Source of the DNA: Buchnera aphidicola (Nipponaphis monzeni)
Lineage (GTDB): Bacteria > Pseudomonadota > Gammaproteobacteria > Enterobacterales > Enterobacteriaceae
Assembly (NCBI RefSeq): GCF_006741185.1
Contig: NZ_AP019379.1
Span: forward strand, 124,001-188,000
DNA: 64,000 nucleotides
Reading direction: 5' to 3'
The position numbers were made by a program, and so were the translations under genes. Positions 11,578 through 22,786 of this stretch are shown here, piece by piece; within the stretch, counting starts at the first letter, position 1; each line of letters begins with the position of its first letter. The notes beneath the pieces are model-generated. The model did no database searches. It saw nothing but the letters and a program-made list of their open reading frames with translations, and was not told the origin of the DNA.

Positions 11578-11978
11578 ATATGACCTAATTATTAAATAGT
11601 AATTGTATACAAATAATAAATATTATGTCTATAATATCAAGAAATAAAATAAAAAAATAATTTATTTATGAATTCCTATTGAAAATTATTAATACAATAG
11701 TAAAAATAATATTTTTTGACTATAATAATTTTATTTTGTAGTTTAATAAAAGAATAACATAAGAATATCTATTTAATAAAGTATTAATTACAATAATTAA
11801 ATATTATATTTTTATATATATTCTACATATTTTATTAAAAAAATAATTACTTATAATAATATTATATCTAACATATTTAAAATGTAATTATTGTTAAATA
11901 TTTAAGATAGTATTAATAATGAACATTTCTAATTAAATATTATGTTCTTTAAAATAAATATTTTAAATGAGTTTTATA
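11578..11978. other. divergent spacer glyQ / nfo
   Basis: About 400 nt, nearly all A/T, between the divergently transcribed glyQ (-) and nfo (+). No RNA gene, repeat or convincing hairpin is seen. It presumably holds promoters for both sides, but no -35/-10 pair stands out against the AT background. Confidence 0.5.
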
Positions 11979-12821
11979 ATGACTAAATATATTGGTGCAC
12001 ATATAAGTTCTTTAGGAGGAATAGATAAAACTATACATCGAGCTTTTAAAATAAAAGCGACTGGTATGTCTTTTTTTTTAAAAAATCAACTGCGATGGAA
12101 ATCTCCTGATTTAGATGAACAAACGATAATAAATTTTAAAAATGAACGTATAAAATACAAATATACTCCACAACAAATTTTGCCCCATAGCAGTTACCTA
12201 ATTAATTTAGGCCATCCAAATTTAGAAAATTTAGAAAAATCAAGAATATGTTTCATTGATGAATTAAAACGTTGTAAACAATTAGGATTAATTTATTTAA
12301 ATTTCCATCCAGGAAGCCATTTACGAAAAATAAGTATTAATGAATGTTTAAAACGTATTTCTGAATCCATTAATATTGGGTTAGAATCAGTAACTGGAGT
12401 TACTATTGTTATAGAAAATACATCTGGTCAAGGTAGTAATTTAGGCTACAAATTTGAACATTTAGCTTTTATAATTAGTAATGTTACTAATAAATCAAGA
12501 ATAGGAGTATGTTTAGATACATGTCATCTTTTTTCATCAGGATATGATATTAGAACTAACGAATCTTGTGAAAATACTTTTAATTTATTTGATAAAATAG
12601 TAGGTATACATTATTTAAAAGGTATGCATTTAAACGATTCAAAAAATGTGTTCAATAGTAGAATAGATCGACATCATAGTTTAGGAAAAGGAAATATAGG
12701 TAAACAAGCTTTTATTTGGATTATGAATAATGAACAATTTAATAATATGCCAATAATTTTAGAAACTATTAACCCTAATATTTGGTGGAAAGAAATAAAA
12801 TGGTTAAAATCTTTTGTTTAG
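11979..12821 (+). CDS. nfo: deoxyribonuclease IV (AP endonuclease Nfo)
   Basis: Zinc-dependent AP endonuclease of base excision repair. 280 residues from this ATG (E. coli 285). [10 protein letters not shown] matches E. coli MKYIGAHVS, whereas the in-frame ATG at 11967 would add four residues; neither has a clear Shine-Dalgarno, so the start is uncertain by 12 nt. Metal-site motifs are complete: [60 protein letters not shown]. One of few repair enzymes seen in the window. Confidence 0.95.
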   Translation: MTKYIGAHISSLGGIDKTIHRAFKIKATGMSFFLKNQLRWKSPDLDEQTIINFKNERIKYKYTPQQILPHSSYLINLGHPNLENLEKSRICFIDELKRCKQLGLIYLNFHPGSHLRKISINECLKRISESINIGLESVTGVTIVIENTSGQGSNLGYKFEHLAFIISNVTNKSRIGVCLDTCHLFSSGYDIRTNESCENTFNLFDKIVGIHYLKGMHLNDSKNVFNSRIDRHHSLGKGNIGKQAFIWIMNNEQFNNMPIILETINPNIWWKEIKWLKSFV

Positions 12822-13077
12822 AAAAATATTATTATTTATATAATACGAAATGTTTCACTTTTTTATATTATATTTTTTTTAATTTTAATTAAACATAAAA
12901 AGATGAAATGGTAGTAATACAAAAAATTGTTAAAAAAACTGATGAATAATTATTTACTATATTTATAGTATACACTGTGATAAAAACATTGAATATATAA
13001 TATTTTTAAACAAATAATATTTATTTAAAATTTAATTAAATAATTTTAAATTTAAAAATTATTTTACTGGAAATAAA

Positions 13078-13371
13078 ATGCTGACATTACACGCTGAAAT
13101 TAGAAAAAAAACAGGAAAAAGCTCTAGTAGACGATTACGAAAAATTTACAATAAATTTCCAGGAATTATTTATGGTACTGAAAAACCATCGTTACATATT
13201 ACTATTGATCATAACGAAGTTATAAATTTACAACTTAATTCTACAATTTATAAAAAAGATTTGAATATTAAATTAAATAATAAAAAATATTTAGTTAAAA
13301 TTAAATCTATACAAAGGCATCCTTATAAACTAAAAATTTTACATATTGATTTTTTATATTCTAAAAATTAA
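13078..13371 (+). CDS. rplY: 50S ribosomal protein L25
   Basis: 5S rRNA-binding protein of the 50S central protuberance; short form without the CTC extension. 97 residues (E. coli 94). The RKKTGKSSSRRLR, PGIIYG and IQRHPYKLKILHIDFLY landmarks match. GGAAATAA precedes the ATG. It is a single gene with its own terminator at 13514-13550. Confidence 0.95.
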   Translation: MLTLHAEIRKKTGKSSSRRLRKIYNKFPGIIYGTEKPSLHITIDHNEVINLQLNSTIYKKDLNIKLNNKKYLVKIKSIQRHPYKLKILHIDFLYSKN

Positions 13372-13513
13372 AATAATTAATTTTTTATAAAAAATATAAT
13401 ATATAAAAATTTCTATAAAAACATTATAAATATTGAAAATATTAATATAAAGTATTTATTTTTTTATTTATACTTTGATGCTTTTTTTTAAGAAATAGGC
13501 GTTAAGTATATTG

Positions 13514-13550
13514 TTTTAAATTGCTGTTATTTAATAACAGCAATTTAAAA
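13514..13550. terminator. bidirectional terminator rplY / yabI
   Basis: A 37-nt inverted repeat, TTTTAAATTGCTGTTAT... mirrored by ...ATAACAGCAATTTAAAA, lies between the convergent genes rplY (+) and yabI (-). The core GCTGTTAT/ATAACAGC stem is flanked by T-rich tracts on both strands, so it can serve both directions. Confidence 0.8.
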
Positions 13551-13659
13551 CATAAATTGTTCTGTCTAATAAGTAATAATTGATTTGACATAATAATAGT
13601 ATTATTTTTTTAATAAAAAATATTTTACAAATTCAATTTGTTTTTTTACAAAATATTAT

Positions 13660-14424
13660 TTACATAGTAAATAATATTTTCCAAATAAGTTGTCTCAATA
13701 TGAACATTTCTTTACAAAACTGAATTAATATTAATCCTGATATTCCTATAATCAACATTATTACAGCAAAAACTAAAAGATTTTTTTTAGAAATATTAAA
13801 ATATTTAAATTTATTATGTTCTAATTGTTTCCATCTCCATATAAGCCAAAAACCTATCCATGTAACTATTAAAACAATAATTAAAATTGGTAAAAAATAA
13901 TTATTACGATTAATATAAGGAGTATGCATAAGTAACCCTGTAAAAATACCAGGAAAAAAATATACAGGAGGCCAAAATAAACATCCTAAAATATTAGGTA
14001 AAATAAACTTTTTTAAAGGTAATTGTAACATACCTGATATAATAGGAACTAAAGGTCTAGTAGGTCCAATAAATCGACCAATAAAAATTGTGAGAAAACT
14101 GTAATAATATAAGGATTTTTTTATTTTTTTTAAAATAATAAAATGTTTTTTAAAAAAAAACAAATTATGTAACCAACTTTTAAACACACATCCTATATAA
14201 AAAGAAATCCAATCTCCTAACAAACAACCAATAAAACCAGATATCCAAGCAGGATAAAAACTAACTTTTTCTTGGCCTATAAGCGTTCCTAAAGCAGTCA
14301 TTAAAACAATACCTGGCAATAATAAACCTACAAACGCAAAAGATTCTAGAAATGAAACGATGACAATAATAATTAAAGAATATTCTAATGATTGCGTTGT
14401 AAAATATGTTAACCAAGATTCCAT
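13660..14424 (-). CDS. yabI: DedA/SNARE-associated family inner-membrane protein YabI
   Basis: Polytopic inner-membrane protein of the DedA family, which is linked to lipid carrier recycling and envelope homeostasis; the exact role of YabI is not established. 254 residues, identical in length to E. coli YabI. Family landmarks are FLESFAFVGLLLPG (about 25-38), GDWISFYIG (about 70-78), the FIGRFIGPTRPLVPIISGM signature (about 112-130) and NILGCLFWPP. There are about five to six hydrophobic segments. Retention of a non-essential membrane protein here may hint at a host-interface or lipid role (inference). Confidence 0.9.
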   Translation of the reverse strand: MESWLTYFTTQSLEYSLIIIVIVSFLESFAFVGLLLPGIVLMTALGTLIGQEKVSFYPAWISGFIGCLLGDWISFYIGCVFKSWLHNLFFFKKHFIILKKIKKSLYYYSFLTIFIGRFIGPTRPLVPIISGMLQLPLKKFILPNILGCLFWPPVYFFPGIFTGLLMHTPYINRNNYFLPILIIVLIVTWIGFWLIWRWKQLEHNKFKYFNISKKNLLVFAVIMLIIGISGLILIQFCKEMFILRQLIWKILFTM

Positions 14425-15369
14425 GAATTATTCTACTTGTATTAAAAAATAGTTTTAAATTGATTAATAATTTAAATTAATATATAAAAATAATTAAATA
14501 TTTTTAAAAATTATAGTTGATAACAATTTATATAAAAGCATTCTAAATTACAATTATTTTTTTTAAATTATTAATTTGTAGTAATAACATTATTATATAA
14601 TAAACCAACAACATATCTATACTCAGTTATTTAACTACTACTATTAGTAACATATTTATTAAGTATAATAATATTTTACTATATTTTAATATAAAATATT
14701 TTAGAAATGTATTAATAATTTTTCAAAAAATTAATTAATATATTTTTTATATATAATAAATAAGCTTGGTATATAGAAAGTTAATGCAATATTTTAATAA
14801 AATATTTTATAATATGAAATATAATTGCAAATTATATTTATTTTATATTTCTAAAAAAAAATTGAATATATGACCTATTAACAACATATTTATAAAAATT
14901 AAATTTTTTTATTTCTATAATTATAATTAATATTATTAAAAAATTAATTCAATAAACAATTATAAATTTAATAAAAGTTAAATTTATTTATTTTTTAGAA
15001 TTAGTTAACATTTTTTATAAATAACAATTGATATTATTATCATGTTATAAATAAATTTGTCATGAAATTGAAAAAATTATTATTTTAATGTTTAACAGTT
15101 ATCATTAAAAATTTTCAAAAGCAATAATTTTACGTTCTAAATAAACATATAATTTAAAATTTACATACAATTTATTCATAGTAAGGAAAGTCATTAATAT
15201 AAATAAAATATTTGATTTTATACTAGTATTTGTTAATATTAAACAATTAAATATATTATTAACGTTTTATTTATTGTACATTTAATAAACATATATAAAA
15301 AATTATTTTTAATACACATATATAAATGTACATTTTTTATAAAAAACAATATACGGAAACTATTTTTAA
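14425..15369. other. long divergent spacer yabI / rsmA
   Basis: 945 nt with no gene, RNA or clear hairpin. In E. coli the genes upstream of ksgA are pdxA, surA and lptD; none is recognisable here. C outnumbers G on the + strand in most lines counted. Confidence 0.6.
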
Positions 15370-16182
15370 TTGATTCACATTAAATATAAAGGTCACATTC
15401 CTCGTAAAAATTTTGGGCAAAATTTTCTTATAAATCAGTCTATAATTTTGAAAATAATTAAGATTATTAATCCTGCATATAAAGATATATTCATAGAAAT
15501 TGGACCTGGATTAGGATCTTTAACTTGCCCATTTCTTCAATTAGTACAAAAATTGTTTGTAATAGAAATAGATTTAGATTTAATCAATAAATTAAAACAT
15601 ATTTGTTGTAATAAAAAAATATCATTTTTTAATAAAAATGTTCTTAACTTTAATTTCATAAATTTTTTTAATATTGTCAAGCAACCAATGCGAATATTTG
15701 GAAATTTACCGTATAATATATCTACGAAATTAATATTAAATTTAGTATTATATGAAAAAAATATATTTCAAGATATGCATTTTATGCTACAAAAAGAAGT
15801 AGCTGAACGTTTATTAGCAACAATTAATAATAAGTCGTATGGACGTTTAAGTGTAATTGTACAATATTTATGTAAGGTTAAGAAAATTATAGATGTTACC
15901 TCAGAATCTTTTTTTCCTATTCCTAAAGTTCAATCTTGTTTTATTCAACTAATTCCAAAACAAAAAAATAATATAACATTAAAAGAAATTGTTGTATTAA
16001 GTAAAATAACTAATCTAGCTTTTCAACAAAGAAGAAAAATGTTACGTCATAGTTTATCACAAATGTTTAGCGTAAACGATTTAATCCAATTAGAAATAAA
16101 TCCAAGTTACCGAGCTGAGAATGTTTCTATTCAAAATTATCATAAATTAACACAATATTTTATTAATCATAACAATAATTAA
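15370..16182 (+). CDS. rsmA: 16S rRNA dimethyladenosine methyltransferase (TTG start)
   Basis: KsgA/RsmA dimethylates A1518 and A1519 of 16S rRNA and acts as a late 30S assembly checkpoint. 270 residues (E. coli 273). TTG at 15370 gives MIHIKYKGHIPRKNFGQNFL, collinear with E. coli; GGAAAC lies upstream. SAM motif I is EIGPGLGSLT, the catalytic motif IV is GNLPYNIST, and FMLQKEVAERLLA and FNQRRK-like FQQRRKMLRHSL are kept. In E. coli ksgA is followed by apaG and apaH; apaG is missing here and apaH follows directly. Confidence 0.95.
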   Translation: MIHIKYKGHIPRKNFGQNFLINQSIILKIIKIINPAYKDIFIEIGPGLGSLTCPFLQLVQKLFVIEIDLDLINKLKHICCNKKISFFNKNVLNFNFINFFNIVKQPMRIFGNLPYNISTKLILNLVLYEKNIFQDMHFMLQKEVAERLLATINNKSYGRLSVIVQYLCKVKKIIDVTSESFFPIPKVQSCFIQLIPKQKNNITLKEIVVLSKITNLAFQQRRKMLRHSLSQMFSVNDLIQLEINPSYRAENVSIQNYHKLTQYFINHNNN

Positions 16183-16320
16183 ATAAATTTTTTTATTTTA
16201 AATTACTACATTTAATAGTACAATGTGAATAATTATTTTTTAATAAAAAAAATAAATTTATTCAAAAAACAAAAGTAATACATATCATTGTATTAAGAAA
16301 AATATGAGAGAATGAATCAG

Positions 16321-17133
16321 ATGAGTACTTATTTCATAGGTGATATTCATGGTTGTTATAAACAGTTGAGATTATTATTAGAAAAAGTTAAATTTAATTC
16401 TGTAAAGGATCAATTATGGATTACTGGAGATTTAGTAGCTAGAGGTCCTGAATCACTCCAAGTATTACGCTATATATCATCGTTAAAAAATTCAGCAAAA
16501 ACAGTATTAGGTAATCATGATTTATATTTAATAAAATCTTATTTTACTAAAAATTATACAGAAGGTTATATATCTGAGTTATTCAAGGCTAAAGATATTG
16601 AACATTTGATTTATTGGTTAATAAAACAACCTTTACTAAGAATAAATTTAGAAAAAAAAATAATATTAGTCCATGCAGGAATTCCTCCTCAATGGAATGT
16701 TGAAACAGCTCAATCATGCATAAAAGAATTAGAATTAGAGTTCAATAACACTACTAATATTATTAATGTGTTAAACCTTGTAGAAACGAACGATCAAAGA
16801 ATCATATGGAAAAAAAACTTAAATAAAAATGATAGACTAAAATTTAGTATTAATGCTTTAACTCGGATGAGATATTGTTTTTTAAATGGAGATTTAAATA
16901 TGTTATATAAAGATTATCCAATTTCTGTTAAATTTAACGTAAAACCTTGGTTTTTAATAGCTAATAATATACCTAAAGACTTTTCAATTATTTTTGGACA
17001 TTGGGCTTCCTTACAAGGGAAAAATACTCCTCAAAAATTTTTTGCACTCGATACCGGTTGCTCTTGGGGAGAACATTTAACTATTATAAGATGGGAAGAC
17101 AAAAAAACATTTACACAACCGTTTTTATGTTAA
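16321..17133 (+). CDS. apaH: diadenosine tetraphosphatase
   Basis: Symmetrical Ap4A hydrolase that removes alarmone-like dinucleotides and decaps Np4-RNA. 270 residues (E. coli 280). The metallophosphoesterase motifs GDIHG, GDLVARG, GNHD and the FGHWASLQGK histidine are intact. Two ATGs compete: 16312 (1 nt after GAGAG) and 16321 (10 nt after it). The latter gives MSTYFIGDIHGC, matching E. coli MATYLIGDVHGC, and is chosen. It ends only 11 nt before the convergent carB stop, leaving no room for folA, its neighbour in E. coli. Confidence 0.95.
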   Translation: MSTYFIGDIHGCYKQLRLLLEKVKFNSVKDQLWITGDLVARGPESLQVLRYISSLKNSAKTVLGNHDLYLIKSYFTKNYTEGYISELFKAKDIEHLIYWLIKQPLLRINLEKKIILVHAGIPPQWNVETAQSCIKELELEFNNTTNIINVLNLVETNDQRIIWKKNLNKNDRLKFSINALTRMRYCFLNGDLNMLYKDYPISVKFNVKPWFLIANNIPKDFSIIFGHWASLQGKNTPQKFFALDTGCSWGEHLTIIRWEDKKTFTQPFLC

Positions 17134-17144
17134 TTTAACTCAAA

Positions 17145-20100
17145 TTAAATAATTAAATTTTTTTTATAAATGTTTTGTAAAGATCGAACATTAAAAGTTT
17201 TTATTTCATTAATAGCCATTAACGTCGCAAAAGCACCATTAATAGTGGTGTTAAAATACACTTTATAATGAATAGCAAAATAACATATTAATTGTGAAGA
17301 TTTTTTGTTTGAAACAGTGTGGGATGAAATAGTATCCACTATATAATTATATTCTCCGTTTTTTAACCGGTCATATACGTTAGGACTACATTCATTAATT
17401 TTATTAACTATTCTAGAATATATTCCTGATTTTTTCAATATCATAGCTGTACCATACGTCGCATCTATTTTAAATCCAAATTTTTTAAGTTTAATTGCTA
17501 AATTAACAACATTTTTTTTATCATCATTATGTATGGATAACAATACTCGACCATTTTTTTTTATATTAGATTGAGCTGCTAATAAAGCTTTAGCAAACGC
17601 TTCTGAAAAATTCTTTCCTATACCCATAACTTCTCCAGTCGAACACATTTCTGGACCTAATATAGGATTAACATTTGGAAATTTATTAAAAGGTAAAATT
17701 GCTTCTTTAACAAAATAATAATAAGGTATAATTTCTTTAAAAATTTTTTGTTGTAGTAAACTAAATCCACACATTACTAATGCTGCTATTTTTGCTAAAG
17801 GTAATCCTATTGCTTTAGAAATAAAAGGAATAGTTCTAGATGCTCTTGGATTTACTTCAATAATATATATTACTTTATTTTTTATAGCAAATTGAACATT
17901 TATTAAACCTATAACTGATAACGCAAAAGCTAATTTTTTAACTTGAGATTTAATATTATTTTGAATATTTTGACTAATAGTGTATGCAGGGATAGAACAA
18001 GCTGAATCTCCAGAATGAATACCTGCTCCTTCAACATGTTCCATAATACCTCCAATAAAGACTTGCTTTCCATCGCAAATAGCATCAACGTCAATTTCAA
18101 TAGCATTTGTAATATATTGGTCAATTAAGATTAATTGTTTTTGTTTATAGCATTCTAAATTTTTAAAGTAATCTTTTAAAGATCGATTATCGTAAATAAT
18201 TTTCATAAATTGTCCTCCTAATACATAAGATGGCCTTATAATAATAGGGTAACCTATTGATGATATTTTTTCTAATGCTTCTTCAAAAGTAAAGACACTT
18301 GCATTTAACGGTTGGTTTAAACCTAATTTTTTAACTATTGCTTGAAATTTATCTCTATTTTCTGCTTTGTCTATCGAATGCGGCGATGTACCTATGATAG
18401 GCACTCCATATTTTTCAAGTTTATTAGATAGTTTTAAAGGAGTTTGTCCCCCATATTGAATAATAACACCTAATGGTTGTTCTATTTCAACAATATTTAA
18501 AATGTTTTCTAGTATTATAGGCTCAAAATATAAACGATCAGATATGTCGTAATCTGTAGATATAGTTTCTGGATTACAATTAATCATAATTGTTTCAAAA
18601 CCATTTTCTCTTAGTGCTATCGAAGCATGTATACAACAATAATCAAATTCTATTCCTTGCCCAATTCTATTAGGTCCACTTCCTAATATAATAATTTTAT
18701 TTTTATTGTTACTAGGTTTAGATTCGCATTCTTGTTCCCATGTAGAATACATATAAGAAGTTTTTGTAGGAAATTCTGCAGCACAAGTATCTATACGTTT
18801 ATAAGTAGGTTGTAAATTAAACGATTGCCTTAATTCTCTAATCTTTTTTTCATTTGTATTAGTAAGTTCACCTAAACGACAATCTGAAAAACCTTTCCTT
18901 TTAAAATTTTTTAATGTAGTAAAACTAATTTTAGATAAATTAATTTTTTCAATACTTGTTTCCATAACGATTAACTCTAAAATTTGTGATAAAAACCATT
19001 TATCAATATATGTTAATTGATGTACTTCTTGAATAGACATACCACTTCTAAAAGCATCAGCAACATACCATATACGTTCAGGACCTGCTTCTTTTAACTC
19101 ATATATAATTTTTCTTATTGCCTTTTCATTAAAATTAATTATTTTAGAATTTAACCCAGTTTTTCCAACTTCTAAACTACATATAGCTTTTTGAATTGAT
19201 TCTTGAAAAGTCCTACCTATTCCCATTACTTCGCCTACTGATTTCATTTGAGTAGTTAACCTATCATTACATCCAGGAAATTTTTCAAAATTAAATCTAG
19301 GTATTTTAGTAACTATATAATCTATAGTTGGTTCAAATGCAGCAGGAATACAACTGTTTTTTGTAATATCATTTACTAGTTCATCTAACGTATAACCTAT
19401 AGATAATTTAGCTACAATTTTAGCAATTGGAAAACCAGTAGCTTTAGATGCTAAAGCAGAAGATCGAGAAACTCTAGGATTCATTTCAATAACTACCATT
19501 TGTCCGTTTACAGGATTTATAGCAAACTGTACATTAGATCCTCCTGATTTAATACCAATTTCTTTAAGTACAGCAATAGAGGAATTCCTCATTAATTGAT
19601 ATTCTTTATCAGTTAAAGTTTGAGCAGGAGTAACAGTTATAGAATCTCCGGTATGTATTCCCATAGGATCTATATTTTCTATAGAACATACAATAATACA
19701 ATTATCTTGAGTGTCTCTAATTACTTCCATTTCAAACTCTTTCCATCCTATTAAAAATTCATCAATTAATACTTGATGGTTAGAAGATAAAACAAAACCT
19801 CTTGTACAAATATTTTTAAATTCTTCAACATTGTATGCAATCCCACCACCAGATCCTCCCATAGTAAAAGATGGTCTAATGATACATGGTAAACCAATAA
19901 TAGAAACAATTTTTAGAGCTTCTTGCATATTATTAGCAATGTCACATTTTGCAGTTTTTAAATTTATTTTTTTCATAGATTTTTGAAATAAATATCTGTC
20001 TTCTGCATTTTTAATAGCTTCTACTGTAACACCTATCATTTCTACATTAAATTTAGATAAAATACCTTTTTGATCCAACAATAATGCGCAATTTAATGCT

Positions 20101-20381
20101 GTTTGCCCTCCCATTGTAGGTAAAATAGCATTCGGTCGCTCTTTTTTAATAATTTCGTAAATTATTTTCCAATGTATTGGTTCAATATATGTAACATTAG
20201 CTATATCTGGATCAGTCATAATTGTAGCTGGGTTTGAATTTACAAGAATAATTTTATATCCTTCTTCTTTTAACGCTTTACAAGCTTGTGTACCAGAGTA
20301 ATCAAATTCACATGCTTGTCCGATAACAATAGGTCCAGCACCTAAAATTAAAATCGATTTAATATCAGTTCTTTTTGGCAT
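17145..20381 (-). CDS. carB: carbamoyl-phosphate synthase large subunit
   Basis: Makes carbamoyl phosphate from bicarbonate, ammonia (from CarA) and 2 ATP, for arginine and pyrimidines. 1078 residues (E. coli 1073), starting [20 protein letters not shown]. Two upstream in-frame starts add only MLI. Two duplicated ATP-grasp halves are visible ([14 protein letters not shown] and [13 protein letters not shown]), plus an oligomerisation domain and a C-terminal allosteric MGS-like domain (about 935-1078). Oddity: the Arg normally found in VLGGRAM of the second half is Gln (CAA) here. It follows carA by 28 nt in one transcript. Confidence 0.97.
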   Translation of the reverse strand: MPKRTDIKSILILGAGPIVIGQACEFDYSGTQACKALKEEGYKIILVNSNPATIMTDPDIANVTYIEPIHWKIIYEIIKKERPNAILPTMGGQTALNCALLLDQKGILSKFNVEMIGVTVEAIKNAEDRYLFQKSMKKINLKTAKCDIANNMQEALKIVSIIGLPCIIRPSFTMGGSGGGIAYNVEEFKNICTRGFVLSSNHQVLIDEFLIGWKEFEMEVIRDTQDNCIIVCSIENIDPMGIHTGDSITVTPAQTLTDKEYQLMRNSSIAVLKEIGIKSGGSNVQFAINPVNGQMVVIEMNPRVSRSSALASKATGFPIAKIVAKLSIGYTLDELVNDITKNSCIPAAFEPTIDYIVTKIPRFNFEKFPGCNDRLTTQMKSVGEVMGIGRTFQESIQKAICSLEVGKTGLNSKIINFNEKAIRKIIYELKEAGPERIWYVADAFRSGMSIQEVHQLTYIDKWFLSQILELIVMETSIEKINLSKISFTTLKNFKRKGFSDCRLGELTNTNEKKIRELRQSFNLQPTYKRIDTCAAEFPTKTSYMYSTWEQECESKPSNNKNKIIILGSGPNRIGQGIEFDYCCIHASIALRENGFETIMINCNPETISTDYDISDRLYFEPIILENILNIVEIEQPLGVIIQYGGQTPLKLSNKLEKYGVPIIGTSPHSIDKAENRDKFQAIVKKLGLNQPLNASVFTFEEALEKISSIGYPIIIRPSYVLGGQFMKIIYDNRSLKDYFKNLECYKQKQLILIDQYITNAIEIDVDAICDGKQVFIGGIMEHVEGAGIHSGDSACSIPAYTISQNIQNNIKSQVKKLAFALSVIGLINVQFAIKNKVIYIIEVNPRASRTIPFISKAIGLPLAKIAALVMCGFSLLQQKIFKEIIPYYYFVKEAILPFNKFPNVNPILGPEMCSTGEVMGIGKNFSEAFAKALLAAQSNIKKNGRVLLSIHNDDKKNVVNLAIKLKKFGFKIDATYGTAMILKKSGIYSRIVNKINECSPNVYDRLKNGEYNYIVDTISSHTVSNKKSSQLICYFAIHYKVYFNTTINGAFATLMAINEIKTFNVRSLQNIYKKNLII

Positions 20382-20409
20382 AATTAACAATCTCTTATAA
20401 AACGTAATT

Positions 20410-21561
20410 TTAATTATTTTGTTTAAATTGTATACACATGTTTATAAATTTATTAAACAATAATCTAGAATCATGGGGGCCAGGACTACTTTCTGGATGA
20501 CCTTGGAAACTAAACGCAAACTTGTTTTTTAAAGATAATCCTTGTAAAGTACCATCAAATAACGATTTATGAGTAATTTGAATATTTTTTGGTAATGTTT
20601 TCAAATCTACAGTAAATCCATGATTTTGAGAAGTAATTATTACTTTATTTGTCAAAACATTTTTTACCGGATGGTTAGATCCATGATGCCCACATTTCAT
20701 TTTTATTATTCTAGCTCCATTAGCTAATGCTAATAATTGATGTCCTAAACACACTCCAAACATAGGTATATTTTTTTCTAAAAATATTTTGATAGCATTA
20801 ATAGCGTATACACAAGGTTTAGGATCTCCTGGACCATTAGAAAGAAATATTCCATCTGGCAACAATTTTAAAACACATTTAGCTCTTGTGTCAGCTGGGA
20901 CAATAGTAAGATTGCATCCATAGCTGATTAGTAATTTTAAAATATTTCTTTTCACTCCAAAATCATAAACAACAATATGAATTTTTGAACTATCTTTTAA
21001 TTGAAATATATTTGATGTATTAAATATTTTTTTCGGAAAATCATGTTTAATATGTTGATAAATAAATTTTGTTGATACTTCTTTTACTAAATCAAATCCT
21101 TGTGAACCATCAAAATTAAAAGCTTTTTTGTAAGCAGTATAATAATTTTCTTTATTCGAAGTATAAAGACATCCTTTTAAAGAACCTAATTTACGTAACA
21201 TTCGTGTAAGTTTTCGAGTATCTATTTCAGTTATAGTAATTACATTATTATCTTTAAGATAATCTATAAAATTTTTCTGATTATTAAAATGATCAGAAGT
21301 TTCAGAAACATTTTTAATAATTAATCCTTTTATATATATTTTATCAGATTCCATATCTATTAAATTAGTTCCTGTATTTCCGATATGTGGATGAGTTAGA
21401 ATAACAATTTGATTTAAATAAGAAGGATCTGTAATAATTTCTTGATAACCTGTCATTGCTGTATTGAAAACTATTTCTCCTACAACAGAACCTTCAATAC
21501 CCAAAGATTCCCCATGAAATATAATACCATTTTCTAAAACTAATGTTGCTAAATTTCTCAA
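20410..21561 (-). CDS. carA: carbamoyl-phosphate synthase small subunit (TTG start)
   Basis: Glutaminase subunit that feeds ammonia to CarB. 383 residues (E. coli 382). A longer reading from 21627 adds 22 non-homologous residues. The TTG at 21561, nine bases after GAGG, gives [17 protein letters not shown], aligning with E. coli MIKSALLVLEDGTQFHG. The class I glutamine amidotransferase triad is the Cys in [12 protein letters not shown], the His in SFQGHPE and the Glu next to it. The upstream region carries two adjacent palindromes (21574-21621) that could control expression. Confidence 0.95.
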   Translation of the reverse strand: MRNLATLVLENGIIFHGESLGIEGSVVGEIVFNTAMTGYQEIITDPSYLNQIVILTHPHIGNTGTNLIDMESDKIYIKGLIIKNVSETSDHFNNQKNFIDYLKDNNVITITEIDTRKLTRMLRKLGSLKGCLYTSNKENYYTAYKKAFNFDGSQGFDLVKEVSTKFIYQHIKHDFPKKIFNTSNIFQLKDSSKIHIVVYDFGVKRNILKLLISYGCNLTIVPADTRAKCVLKLLPDGIFLSNGPGDPKPCVYAINAIKIFLEKNIPMFGVCLGHQLLALANGARIIKMKCGHHGSNHPVKNVLTNKVIITSQNHGFTVDLKTLPKNIQITHKSLFDGTLQGLSLKNKFAFSFQGHPESSPGPHDSRLLFNKFINMCIQFKQNN

Positions 21562-21573
21562 AATATTATTCCT

Positions 21574-21621
21574 CGAAATATATTTCGATATTAATACTAA
21601 TGCTAATGTTAGTATTAATAT
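21574..21621 (-). promoter_or_regulatory. paired palindromes in the carA leader
   Basis: Two abutting inverted repeats: CGAAATATATTTCG (21574-21587), touching the carA Shine-Dalgarno, and a 13-bp stem ATATTAATACTAA (21588-21600) / TTAGTATTAATAT (21609-21621) with loop TGCTAATG. Such perfect symmetry is uncommon even in AT-rich spacers. In E. coli carAB is controlled by ArgR and other factors at this position; no ArgR gene is seen here. They could be an operator or an RNA hairpin masking the ribosome binding site. Confidence 0.45.
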
Positions 21622-21743
21622 GAACAAATATTTATATTTATAAATATAATATTATTAATGAGTTATATACTTTAATTATACATATAATTATTTCTAAAAA
21701 ATTAGTAATACAATAGATTTGTATCTAACAGTATATTTATATA

Positions 21744-22559
21744 TTATTGAATGTTTAAAACATGTTTCATATTAAATAATCCATTTTTTTGTGAAGGTAG
21801 CCATAATGCTGCTTTAATAACTCCTTTAATAAAAGATAAACGATTTATCGCTTTATGAGTAATAAGGACTTCTTCATCATTATTAGCAAACATAACAGTA
21901 TGTTCTCCTATAATATTTCCGGCTCTAATTGAAGAAAATCCAATTTTTTTGTTAGGTCTAACTCCAACATTGCCTACTCTATGGTAAATAGAATTATTGT
22001 CTAATTCAATCTTCATAATTTTTGAAATAATTTTTCCCATTTCTATTGCTGTTCCAGAAGGAGCATCTACTTTGTTACGGTGATGAGATTCAATAATTTC
22101 AATATCTGAATTATTGCTCATAATACTAGTTACATCTTTTAATAAATTAAAAATTAGATTAATACCAATACTAAAATTAGACGATTGTATAATACTAATT
22201 TTTTTAGAAGCTAATTTAATAGTTTCATTTTCTATAGTATTAAAACCAGTTGTTCCAATAATTAAATGTTTATTATGTTGGACACAGTATTCAAGATATT
22301 TCATACTTGCAGATGGTTGACTAAAGTCAATTAATATATCAAATTTTTTGTTTTGATGTTTTAAAGAATCACAAATTATAAAATTTACATTTTTATTTTT
22401 AATACATAGTTGTTTACGAAAGTGCAATACACTACTTTTATTTTTTACAATAGCTAAAGATAAAATTATATTTTTTTTTTTAAGTATTTCTTTAATTAAT
22501 AAACTACCCATGCGACCTAAAGCACCAGTAACTGCTATTTTTAAATTTTGATTATTCAT
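21744..22559 (-). CDS. dapB: 4-hydroxy-tetrahydrodipicolinate reductase
   Basis: NAD(P)H-dependent reduction step of the diaminopimelate/lysine pathway. 271 residues (E. coli 273). The Rossmann fingerprint is VTGALGRMG (about 10-18), and the substrate-site motif ESHHRNKVDAPSGTAIEMG carries the catalytic His and Lys. It ends in MKHVLNI. Supports peptidoglycan precursor and lysine supply, lysine being essential for an aphid host. In E. coli it lies beside carAB as here, but the spacer toward lspA has lost fkpB and ispH. Confidence 0.96.
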   Translation of the reverse strand: MNNQNLKIAVTGALGRMGSLLIKEILKKKNIILSLAIVKNKSSVLHFRKQLCIKNKNVNFIICDSLKHQNKKFDILIDFSQPSASMKYLEYCVQHNKHLIIGTTGFNTIENETIKLASKKISIIQSSNFSIGINLIFNLLKDVTSIMSNNSDIEIIESHHRNKVDAPSGTAIEMGKIISKIMKIELDNNSIYHRVGNVGVRPNKKIGFSSIRAGNIIGEHTVMFANNDEEVLITHKAINRLSFIKGVIKAALWLPSQKNGLFNMKHVLNIQ

Positions 22560-22786
22560 TTTTATTCTTCAAGGTGATTAATGATGCAAAAAAATGTTTT
22601 AGACATCAAATAATGTTATTCGTATTTTTTTAAAGTTTTTAATTTTAATTGTTTGTTGCTAAATTTAAGTAAATTATAATAATTATTATAAATATCAATA
22701 ATTATAAAAAATTATTTTTTAACATATTTACATTGTAAAAGTTTTTATTAGCCAATATTAATATTTTAATACTATTATTAAAATAA

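Noticed and set aside
13660..14424. Possibility that the DedA protein is a transporter unique to the symbiont
   Set aside because: Length and motifs match E. coli YabI closely, so it is an inherited gene.
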